Shown: positions 1 through 5,057 of the stretch, in pieces
Layout: the number at the start of each line of letters is the position of its first letter
Numbering within the stretch: position 1 is the first letter of the stretch
Program-made: the position numbers and the translations under genes
Notes under the pieces: model-generated
Told to the model about the DNA's origin: nothing
The model's database searches: none
The model's input: the letters and a program-made list of their open reading frames with translations, nothing else
From: Hyphomicrobiales bacterium
Lineage (GTDB): Bacteria; Pseudomonadota; Alphaproteobacteria; Rhizobiales; Xanthobacteraceae
Direction of reading: 5' to 3'
Assembly (NCBI GenBank): GCA_026400425.1
Contig: JAPLPC010000131.1
Span: 1 to 5,057 of the forward strand
DNA: 5,057 nucleotides

Positions 1-303
1 AAGATCTTCATCACCGAGAACGGCGCGTCGGCCAGCGACAAGCCGTCACCGGATGGCCGCATCTTCGACCTCGACCGCATCATGTATCTGCGCGCCTATC
101 TCACGCAGCTGCAGCGCGCGACATCCGAAGGCGTGCCCGTGCAGGGTTATTTCCACTGGAGCCTGATGGACAACTTCGAATGGATCGACGGCTATGAGAA
201 GCGGTTCGGCCTGTATCACGTCAATTTCGAGACGCAGAAGCGGACACCAAAGCTGAGCGCGGAGTTTTACCGCAAGCTGATCGCGGGAAATGCGCTGGTT
301 TAG
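1..303 (+). CDS. GH1 family beta-glucosidase-type glycoside hydrolase, C-terminal part (5' end outside window)
   Basis: This is the last 100 codons of a retaining glycoside hydrolase of family 1, which typically hydrolyses beta-glucosides such as cellobiose. The reading frame is open from base 1 and stops at TAG 301-303. The fragment opens with KIFITENG, the GH1 signature around the catalytic nucleophile, which is Glu6 of the fragment (bases 16-18). Residues 51-61 (FHWSLMDNFEW) hold the sugar-binding Trp53, Glu60 and Trp61 expected in the family. GYEKRFGLYHV follows at 64-74, then the usual C-terminal KRTPKLSAEFYRKLI. GH1 enzymes are about 450 residues, so roughly 350 residues, including the acid/base Glu in the NEP motif, lie upstream of the window. 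The internal ATG at base 82 is not the start, because the family signature precedes it. The gene converges on the phosphoesterase operon and has no evident functional tie to it. Family assignment is firm; the exact glycoside is unknown. Confidence 0.95.
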   Translation, partial: KIFITENGASASDKPSPDGRIFDLDRIMYLRAYLTQLQRATSEGVPVQGYFHWSLMDNFEWIDGYEKRFGLYHVNFETQKRTPKLSAEFYRKLIAGNALV

Positions 304-310
304 CCCATGT

Positions 311-385
311 CGTCATTGCGAGGAACGTAGCGACGAAGCAATCCAGTTCGGCTTTCTGGATTGCTTCGCTGCGCTCGCAATGACG
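311..385. repeat. Imperfect inverted repeat (interspersed palindromic element) between convergent genes
   Basis: The outer arms cgtcattgcgag (311-322) and ctcgcaatgacg (374-385) are exact 12-bp reverse complements. The inner arms cgaagcaatccag (334-346) and ctggattgcttcg (356-368) are exact 13-bp reverse complements around a 9-nt loop (347-355). The segments between them are unequal: 11 nt on the left (323-333) and 5 nt on the right (369-373). The transcript would fold into a long hairpin with an internal bulge on either strand. The element starts 7 nt after the GH1 stop and ends 9 nt before the end of the phosphoesterase gene, so it is well placed to end or protect both convergent transcripts. 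No T-run follows either side, so it is not a classical intrinsic terminator. From memory, elements with this wording recur between genes in Bradyrhizobium-type genomes; a genome search would confirm that. Confidence 0.85.
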
Positions 386-394
386 ACGGAGAGT

Positions 395-1231
395 TTACAG
401 CAACTTTCCATCCGCCCCGAAAAACGGATGCGGGCCGTCGAACTCGCCGATCTGCACCTGATGGGTGACCAGATGGCCGGTGTCACCTTCGGGAAACCAG
501 ACATGCAGATGAAACGCTGGCGGCTCGACGCGGAATGACGGCGCGCGCAGTTCGGCCAGATCGAGGTCGACGGCGTGGTTCGGCGCCGGGCAGATGGTTG
601 CGACCGTGCCGGCGAATGTCGTCAGTGTGGCACGATGCACATGGCCTGCGGCGACGATGCGGACCCGCGGATGTCTGGAAACGATGTCCGCAAGCTCGGC
701 AGAATTTTGCAGGTCCTGCACATCCATATGCGTGATGCCGGTGCGGAACGGCGGATGATGCAGAAACAACAATGCCGGCCGGTCATGCGACGAGCCGAGC
801 GCGGCATCGAGCCAGTCCAGCGTCTTTGGCTCCAGCCTGCCATGCGGCCGGCCCGGTACATGCGAGTCGAGCACGATGACGTCGAGCGGCCCGATGGTGC
901 GTGCCTGATCCAGCGGCCCGTCCGCATGGGCGTAGGCCCAATCGGGAAATGCCGCACGCATCATGCCGCGGCCGTCGTGATTGCCGGGCACGCCGATAAA
1001 CGGAATCTTGAGCGGCGCCAACAATCGCCATAGATGGTCGTATTCGCCGGCCGTCGGCGTATCGACGAGATCGCCGGAAATCACCACCAGATCAGGCCGC
1101 GGCTCGAGCGCATTCAATTCGGCGACGCAGCGCTCCAGCGCCCCGGCGGTATCGACCTTGTGGTACGCCAGTTCGCCGGGCGCCTTGATGTGCAGATCGG
1201 AGATCTGCGCGATGATCGTCGGCTTCGACAT
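395..1231 (-). CDS. Class III metallophosphoesterase, GpdQ/CpdA-like phosphodiesterase
   Basis: A 278-residue calcineurin-like phosphoesterase that should hydrolyse phosphodiesters or monoesters at a two-metal site. All the motifs are present: D-x-H at Asp12/His14, GD at Asp54, GNHD with Asn84/His85, HHPP with His158/His159, and GHVH with His197/His199. Spacing and length match Enterobacter glycerophosphodiesterase GpdQ (about 274 residues; ligands Asp8, His10, Asp50, Asn80, His156, His195, His197) and are close to cAMP phosphodiesterase CpdA. There is no signal peptide, so it acts in the cytoplasm. The ATG at 1229-1231 is chosen because it directly precedes TIIAQISDLH and overlaps the transporter ATPase stop by one base (TGATG), implying translational coupling. 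A weak purine-rich AAGAAG lies just upstream. The frame is open further upstream, but that part runs through the ATPase gene and is unlike this family. As last gene of an importer operon, it may process the imported compound. The substrate is not determinable here. Confidence 0.92.
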   Translation of the reverse strand: MSKPTIIAQISDLHIKAPGELAYHKVDTAGALERCVAELNALEPRPDLVVISGDLVDTPTAGEYDHLWRLLAPLKIPFIGVPGNHDGRGMMRAAFPDWAYAHADGPLDQARTIGPLDVIVLDSHVPGRPHGRLEPKTLDWLDAALGSSHDRPALLFLHHPPFRTGITHMDVQDLQNSAELADIVSRHPRVRIVAAGHVHRATLTTFAGTVATICPAPNHAVDLDLAELRAPSFRVEPPAFHLHVWFPEGDTGHLVTHQVQIGEFDGPHPFFGADGKLL

Positions 1232-2292
1232 CAATCTTCTTTCGGCAACACGCGCACGGCGGCAGAGGCGACCGACAGGCCGACGCGCTGACCGATCTCC
1301 ACATTGATTCCGTTTGGCGCATCGATCGTCAATGGCTTGCTCGCCGCACCGGTGACGATGACGCGCTGGCGATCGCCGATGAAGCTGACACTCTCGACCG
1401 TGCCGCACAACGAGGCGCCGCCTTCGGCAACGAGGCCGATGGTTTCCGGCCGGATCATGGCGACCGCAGCGGCAGCGTCGGCGGCGTCGCTCAGCGCCAG
1501 CCATCCGCCGGGCAAGCTGAGGCGGCCCTGGGCGATAGGCCCCTCGACGATGTTGGCGGCGCCGACGAATTCGGCAACGAAACGGTTCTGCGGCTGGAAA
1601 TAGACGTCGCGCGGGGTGCCGATCTGCGCGATGGCGCCTTTGCGCATCACCACGATCCGGTCACCGAGCTCCATCGCCTCGGCCTGGTCATGGGTGACAT
1701 AGATCGCCGTGATGCCGAGCGAGCGCAGCAGCCGGTTGAGTTCGCTGCGCAGCCGGTCGCGCAACGACGCATCGAGCGCCGTCAGCGGCTCGTCCAGCAA
1801 CAGCACGCGCGGCCGTACCGCCACCGCGCGTGCCAGCGCGACACGCTGGCGCTGCCCGCCGGACAACTGATCGATGCGTCGATTTTCGAGACCACCGATA
1901 TTGGTCAGCGCCACCATCTCGGCAATACGCGCCGCGCGATCGGCCTTGCCGACGCCGCGGATCTTGAGGCCATAGCCGATATTCTCGGCCACCGTCATGT
2001 TGGGGAACAGCGCATAGGACTGGAACACCATGCCGACATGACGCTGCTCGATCGGAATCGCCGTGACGTCGGTGTCGTCGAACAGGATGCGACCGCCGGC
2101 ATCGGGCGTCTCCAAGCCGGCAATGATGCGCAGCATCGTCGTCTTGCCGCAGCCGGACGGGCCGAGCAGTACCAGCGTTTCGCCGGCGATGATGTCCAGC
2201 GAGGCCGGTGCCAGCGCCTGCGTGCCGTCGGGAAACGTCTTGCCGCAATCGATGATGTGCACGGCGGCACCATGCCCGGTGATGGCGTTCAT
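1231..2292 (-). CDS. ABC importer ATP-binding subunit (Fe3+/polyamine/phosphonate-type, with C-terminal TOBE-like domain)
   Basis: A 353-residue ATPase that powers the neighbouring permeases from the cytoplasmic side. Motifs in order: Walker A GPSGCGKTT (44-52), Q-loop Gln91 in MVFQSYALFP, signature LSGGQ (143-147), Walker B VLLLDE (163-168), D-loop around ALD (172-174), and switch His201 in YVTHDQAEA. The linker NRFVAEFVGAANIVEG (236-251) leads into a C-terminal TOBE-like domain of about 100 residues, as in PotA, FbpC and PhnT-type importers. The start ATG (2290-2292) overlaps the stop of permease 2 in an ATGA junction. AAGGG lies about 9 nt upstream as a ribosome-binding site. A longer open frame extends into the permease gene but has no family resemblance there. 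The importer role is firm; sequence alone does not separate iron, polyamine, phosphonate and sugar-phosphate subtypes. Confidence 0.96.
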   Translation of the reverse strand: MNAITGHGAAVHIIDCGKTFPDGTQALAPASLDIIAGETLVLLGPSGCGKTTMLRIIAGLETPDAGGRILFDDTDVTAIPIEQRHVGMVFQSYALFPNMTVAENIGYGLKIRGVGKADRAARIAEMVALTNIGGLENRRIDQLSGGQRQRVALARAVAVRPRVLLLDEPLTALDASLRDRLRSELNRLLRSLGITAIYVTHDQAEAMELGDRIVVMRKGAIAQIGTPRDVYFQPQNRFVAEFVGAANIVEGPIAQGRLSLPGGWLALSDAADAAAAVAMIRPETIGLVAEGGASLCGTVESVSFIGDRQRVIVTGAASKPLTIDAPNGINVEIGQRVGLSVASAAVRVLPKED

Positions 2293-3074
2293 TGCTTTTC
2301 GCCCTTGTCGGCAAACATCTGCATCGCCACCAGCAGGGGCACGATCATGATGAAGAAAATCAGCGTATAGGCGGAGGCCACTTCCAGCCGCATCGACGCA
2401 TAGCTGTCGGCAAGGCCGACAGGCAGAGTCTTGGTCAGCGGCGTGTGCAGCATCCAGGTCAGGTTGAATTCGCCGAGCGAGAGCGTGATCACCATCAGCG
2501 ATCCCGCCAAAATTCCCGGCAGCGCGTTGGGTACGATCACGTTGCAGAAGCGCGTCCATGGCGACGCGCCGAGCGAGGCGGCGCCCTCGTCCAGTGTCTT
2601 GATGTCCACCGAAGCGAACACCGCCATCACCGAACGCACCATGAAAGGCATGGTGAACACCGTATGGCCGACGAGAATGAACAGCCATGATTGCCGGAAG
2701 CCCCCGAAGCCGCCATAGGTGAGCAGCAGCGCCAGCGCGATGGCGAGGCCGGGGATGGCCAGCGGCAGCGTGATGATCTCCTCGATCACGCGTGACAGCC
2801 GTCCGCCCCGCACATGCAGCCCATAGGCGGCGGGCACGCCGACCACCAGCGTCACTGCCAGCGTCGCGAAGGCAATCAGGAACGACAGTCCGATCTCGCC
2901 TTTGTAGAGCCCCCAGACCTGGGCGACCCATTGCAGCGTGACGCCGGACTGGATGCCGCGGAAATAGTTCACCGTGATGCCGGCCGAAATCGAGAGCAGC
3001 ACAGGCACGACGAGAAAAGCCGCGACCAGCAATGTGAAGCCGAGTTGTCCTGCGAAAATCAGGCGATCACGCAT
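2289..3074 (-). CDS. ABC importer inner-membrane permease 2
   Basis: A 261-residue integral membrane subunit of a binding-protein-dependent importer. It has about six hydrophobic segments, near residues 10-32, 62-87, 98-120, 130-152, 184-206 and 236-254. The cytoplasmic coupling (EAA) loop that docks on the ATPase is clear at 162-182: DEGAASLGASPW followed by NVIVP, with the invariant Gly at 169. The first E-A-A position is slightly degenerate (EGAA). The gene starts 4 nt after the TAA of permease 1 with an AGGG ribosome-binding site about 7 nt upstream. Its TGA overlaps the ATPase start by 4 nt. It pairs with permease 1 to form a heterodimeric pore; the two share the LGASPW loop core but otherwise differ. 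It resembles PotC/PhnV/FbpB-half-type permeases; substrate unknown. Confidence 0.95.
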   Translation of the reverse strand: MRDRLIFAGQLGFTLLVAAFLVVPVLLSISAGITVNYFRGIQSGVTLQWVAQVWGLYKGEIGLSFLIAFATLAVTLVVGVPAAYGLHVRGGRLSRVIEEIITLPLAIPGLAIALALLLTYGGFGGFRQSWLFILVGHTVFTMPFMVRSVMAVFASVDIKTLDEGAASLGASPWTRFCNVIVPNALPGILAGSLMVITLSLGEFNLTWMLHTPLTKTLPVGLADSYASMRLEVASAYTLIFFIMIVPLLVAMQMFADKGEKQ

Positions 3075-3078
3075 GCGA

Positions 3079-3894
3079 TTACCCTGCCGCGGCGACGGTG
3101 CCGCCGGTCATGCTGCGCGCCAGCGCAAGGATCGCCCAGGCGATGACGCCGAGGCCGATGGAGAGCGCGGCGGAGATGGCGAAATTCGCGGCCAGCGTGA
3201 ACTCGGTATAGATCAGCATCGGCAGCACATCGATATTGGTGGCCAGCGTGAAGGCCGTGCCGAACGCCCCCATCGCGGTTGCAAAGGCGATCGCGCCCGA
3301 CGCGACGAAAGCCGGCACCAGCGCCGGCAGCACGACGTCGCGCTGCACCGCCCATGGGCTGGCGCCGAGCGAACGTGCCGCCTCCTCCAGACCTCGGTCG
3401 AGCTTCTGCACGGCGGCCATGATGGTGAGGATGACGCGCGGGATCGAGAAATACAGATAGCCGAGAAACAGACCGAAGATCGAATAGGCGAACACGATCT
3501 TTTCGCCGGCCAGGGCCAGTGTGATGGCGCCGATCAGGCCCTGGCGTCCGGCCAGCAGGATGATGAGGAAGCCGACCACGACGCCGGGAAAGGCGAGCGG
3601 GAACGTCAGCATCGCGATGAGCACGGCACGGCCCGGGAACCTGTGCCGCTGCAGGAACAAGCCCGCAATGGTCGCGATCATCAGCGTCGCAATGGTCGTC
3701 GCCGTCGCCAGCAACACCGTGTTGATCAGGGTCGCGCGATAACGCGGCTCGGTGAGGATCGCCAGATACGCACCAGCGCCGCGCGGCCCGTCAGCGCCGA
3801 CCGCGACGAGTTGCGCCATCGGCAGGACGAAAAAAGCCACCGTCACCAGCACGAGCGGGAGCAGGCAGATCCAGATGAAGCTTCGGTGTGACAT
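3079..3894 (-). CDS. ABC importer inner-membrane permease 1
   Basis: A 271-residue permease with about six hydrophobic segments, near 7-30, 56-80, 91-115, 133-158, 191-215 and 238-262. The coupling loop is textbook: LEEAARSLGASPW (169-181) continuing to VVLP (187-190), with the invariant Gly177. The ATG at 3892-3894 is chosen because it gives the short basic N-terminus MSHRSF directly before the first membrane segment, as is usual in the family. No convincing ribosome-binding site precedes it. In-frame ATGs at 3939 and 3987 would add 15 or 31 residues. The latter has AAGGA 5 nt upstream, but both the ATG and the AAGGA lie inside an interspersed repeat, and the extra residues (arginine- and proline-rich, then a Cys-containing stretch) look like translated non-coding DNA. 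The stop TAA is 4 nt before permease 2. The gene follows the binding-protein gene after a 183-bp gap. Function is firm; the start is moderately sure. Confidence 0.93.
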   Translation of the reverse strand: MSHRSFIWICLLPLVLVTVAFFVLPMAQLVAVGADGPRGAGAYLAILTEPRYRATLINTVLLATATTIATLMIATIAGLFLQRHRFPGRAVLIAMLTFPLAFPGVVVGFLIILLAGRQGLIGAITLALAGEKIVFAYSIFGLFLGYLYFSIPRVILTIMAAVQKLDRGLEEAARSLGASPWAVQRDVVLPALVPAFVASGAIAFATAMGAFGTAFTLATNIDVLPMLIYTEFTLAANFAISAALSIGLGVIAWAILALARSMTGGTVAAAG

Positions 3895-3960
3895 CGCGGA
3901 AGTAGGCGCCCCGGTAGCAGGCAGGCATTGGGTCGGCATCAGGTAGCAATTGCATAGACG

Positions 3961-4046
3961 CCGTCTTGGCCGGGCTGTCCCGGCCATCCACGTCCTTGCC
4001 TATTTCAAACAGGCGTGGATGCGCGGGACAAGCCCGCGCATGACGG
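3961..4046. repeat. Palindromic repeat with two local hairpins, inside the transporter operon
   Basis: The halves 3961-3992 and 4014-4046 are imperfect reverse complements around a 21-nt centre. Each half also folds alone. The left hairpin is ggccggg (3968-3974), a 4-nt loop, and cccggcc (3979-3985). The right hairpin is atgcgcggg (4019-4027), acaag, and cccgcgcat (4033-4041), a perfect 9-bp stem. At the second and third stem positions the left half has GC and the right half CG, each with matching partners, so local pairing is kept while pairing between halves is weakened. The remaining gap sequence (3895-3960 and 4047-4077) shows no other element I can support. There is no T-run after the hairpins in the operon direction. 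It may separate the level of the binding protein from that of the membrane genes by stabilising the upstream mRNA or by partial termination. From memory this type recurs in Bradyrhizobium-like genomes. Confidence 0.85.
3993..3997 (-). promoter_or_regulatory. Ribosome-binding-like AAGGA before the alternative permease 1 start
   Basis: On the minus strand AAGGA (complement of tcctt) is followed by 5 nt and then ATG at 3985-3987, in frame with permease 1. It is the best Shine-Dalgarno match upstream of that gene and lies in the central loop region of the palindromic repeat. It may be chance, or the repeat may supply a start that gives a 302-residue protein. I favour the ATG at 3894 because of the protein N-terminus. 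Confidence 0.35.
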
Positions 4047-4077
4047 GGTCAGGGCCATATGCATTTGCCGTGCGGCG

Positions 4078-5057
4078 TCAACGGACCTCAGCGAGATAAC
4101 GATCGCTGAAGCCTTTCTGCGCGAGTTCGAGCTTGCCCCAGTCCACGCTCTTGGCGCGGGCATATTCGCTATCCGGCAGGAACTTCGCCTTCACAGCTGT
4201 TGGCAGCTCGATCTTGCGGGCCGGACGCAGATAGGCGTTGGTCCAGATCGCCTGGCCCTTGTCGGACAGCAGATAGTCCATGACTTTCTTCGCTTGGTCC
4301 TTATGCGGCGCGTTCTTCACCAGACCGACCACGTAAGGAAACACCACCGTGCCTTCGCAGGGGATGACGAATTCGAAATTGCCCTTTTCGGAATACTTGG
4401 CGCGATAGGCATTGAAGTCATAGTCGAACAGGATCGGCATTTCGCCAGAGACGACGCGGGCGTAGGACGTCTGCTTCGGCACCATAGCATCGTTCTTCTT
4501 CAGCTCCTTGAAGAAGGCGATGGCCGGATCGAAATTCTGATCGGTGCCGCCGAGCGCAAGGTTGACAGCGACGGCGCCGACATAGCCGACGGCGGCCGAG
4601 GTCGGATCGAGGTAGCCCACCATGCCCTTGTAATCGGGCTTGCTGAGATCCTTCCAGCATTTCGGCACCGGCTTGCCGCCGAGAGCGTCCTTGTTGACGA
4701 AGAAGCCGAGCGTGCCCGAATGGATCGTGGTCCAGTAGCCGTCGGGATCCTTGAGGCCGGCATCGACCTGGTCGAAGCCCGCCGGCTTGTAGGGCTCGAG
4801 CGCGTCCTGAGCCTTGGCCTTCATGCCGAAGGTCACGCCGAAATAGCCGATATCGCCGACCGGATTGGCCTTCTCAGCCAGAATCTGCGCGAGCGCCTGG
4901 CCTGAATTCTTGTTGTCATGCGGCATCTCGATCTTCAGATCGGCCTTCACGGCCTTGATCATCGAGGCCCAGTCCGCCCATTCCGGCGGGCAATTGTAGC
5001 AGATCACGTCGGCGGCACGGGCCGGCTGCGACACGGTGGCGATTATCAGAGCGGCGA
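4078..5057 (-). CDS. ABC importer periplasmic substrate-binding protein, 5' end outside window
   Basis: The capture subunit of the importer. The frame is open through the right edge: before the GTG at 5032-5034 it reads AALIIAT, the hydrophobic core of a signal peptide, followed by VSQPARA and then ADVICYN. That gives a normal A-R-A cleavage site, so the GTG is an internal valine and the true start lies outside the window. The mature protein is about 311 residues. It resembles the family 1 / Fe3+-type (COG1840-like) two-lobed binding proteins: a hinge-side HSGTLGFFVNKDAL at mature residues about 98-111, WKDLSKPDYKGMVGYLDP at about 120-137, SGEMPILFDYDF at about 189-200, and a C-terminal helix MDYLLSDKGQAIW. 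The adjacent tyrosine pair used by FbpA-type iron binders is not visible, which argues against iron. Cysteines at mature 5, 8, 119 and 219 could form disulfides. It is the first visible gene of the operon, 183 bp before permease 1. The ligand is unknown; a phosphorylated compound is inferred from the operon's phosphoesterase. Confidence 0.93.
   Translation of the reverse strand, partial: AALIIATVSQPARAADVICYNCPPEWADWASMIKAVKADLKIEMPHDNKNSGQALAQILAEKANPVGDIGYFGVTFGMKAKAQDALEPYKPAGFDQVDAGLKDPDGYWTTIHSGTLGFFVNKDALGGKPVPKCWKDLSKPDYKGMVGYLDPTSAAVGYVGAVAVNLALGGTDQNFDPAIAFFKELKKNDAMVPKQTSYARVVSGEMPILFDYDFNAYRAKYSEKGNFEFVIPCEGTVVFPYVVGLVKNAPHKDQAKKVMDYLLSDKGQAIWTNAYLRPARKIELPTAVKAKFLPDSEYARAKSVDWGKLELAQKGFSDRYLAEVR

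Noticed and set aside
395..1504. A 369-residue version of the phosphoesterase extending into the ATPase gene
   Set aside because: The added 91 residues are arginine-rich out-of-frame ATPase sequence. The family begins at the ATG at 1231.
1690..2370. A 226-codon + strand open frame opposite the ATPase
   Set aside because: It lies wholly opposite Walker A, signature and Walker B codons, and its product has no domain. It is a shadow frame.
1231..2931. A 566-residue version of the ATPase extending into permease 2
   Set aside because: The extra N-terminal 213 residues are the permease gene read in the wrong frame. The ATPase family starts at the ATG at 2292, which also makes the ATGA overlap.
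2974..3891. A 305-codon + strand open frame opposite the permeases
   Set aside because: Its product is a low-complexity Arg/Gln/Asp/His-rich chain with no domain, antisense to two clear permeases with EAA loops. It is a GC-rich codon-bias shadow.
4019..4041. Intrinsic (Rho-independent) terminator after the binding-protein gene
   Set aside because: The 9-bp hairpin is strong, but no T-run follows in the direction of transcription, and the palindrome belongs to a repeat. An mRNA-stability role is at least as likely.
4015..4905. A 296-codon + strand open frame opposite the binding-protein gene
   Set aside because: It begins inside the palindromic repeat and mirrors the binding-protein codons. 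It has no recognisable family and no ribosome-binding site, so it is treated as a shadow.
5032..5034. GTG as the start of the substrate-binding protein
   Set aside because: The frame stays open to the window edge and the codons before it encode a hydrophobic signal-peptide core, so this is an internal valine and the gene is 5'-truncated by the window.
4078..5057. Assignment of the importer as an iron(III) transporter
   Set aside because: The overall family similarity is there, but the tyrosine pair of FbpA-type iron binders is not visible and the operon carries a phosphoesterase. The substrate is left open.

Overview
This GC-rich, densely coded window looks like a chromosomal segment of an alphaproteobacterium. 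Bradyrhizobium, Rhodopseudomonas and relatives (Nitrobacteraceae) are the best guess. That guess rests on coding style and on two intergenic palindromic repeats whose wording I recall from that group. No database search was possible.

Layout, left to right: (1) the last 100 codons of a GH1 beta-glucosidase-type glycoside hydrolase on the + strand (1-303); (2) a 91-bp convergent intergenic gap almost filled by an imperfect inverted repeat (311-385); (3) a five-gene block on the - strand, read right to left. In transcription order the block is: a periplasmic substrate-binding protein (4078-5057, 5' end beyond the window), a 183-bp gap holding a second, different palindromic repeat (3961-4046), inner-membrane permease 1 (3079-3894), inner-membrane permease 2 (2289-3074), an ATP-binding subunit (1231-2292), and a cytoplasmic class III metallophosphoesterase (395-1231).

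The last four genes are packed very tightly: a 4-nt gap, then a 4-nt ATGA overlap, then a 1-nt TGATG overlap. This indicates one transcript with translational coupling. The block is a complete binding-protein-dependent importer of the Fe3+/polyamine/phosphonate/hexose-phosphate-like type, plus an enzyme that resembles GpdQ/CpdA phosphodiesterases. The most economical reading is a small import-and-hydrolyse module: an organophosphate, perhaps a phosphodiester, is captured in the periplasm, imported, and cleaved in the cytoplasm. The substrate cannot be read from the sequence, so that link is inference from gene order.

No RNA genes, insertion sequences, CRISPR arrays or clear intrinsic terminators were seen. 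The operon promoter lies beyond the right edge. The most interesting non-coding signal is the repeat inside the operon. Its two halves form separate perfect hairpins that differ by paired, compensating base changes. It also carries a ribosome-binding-like sequence and an ATG in frame with permease 1.
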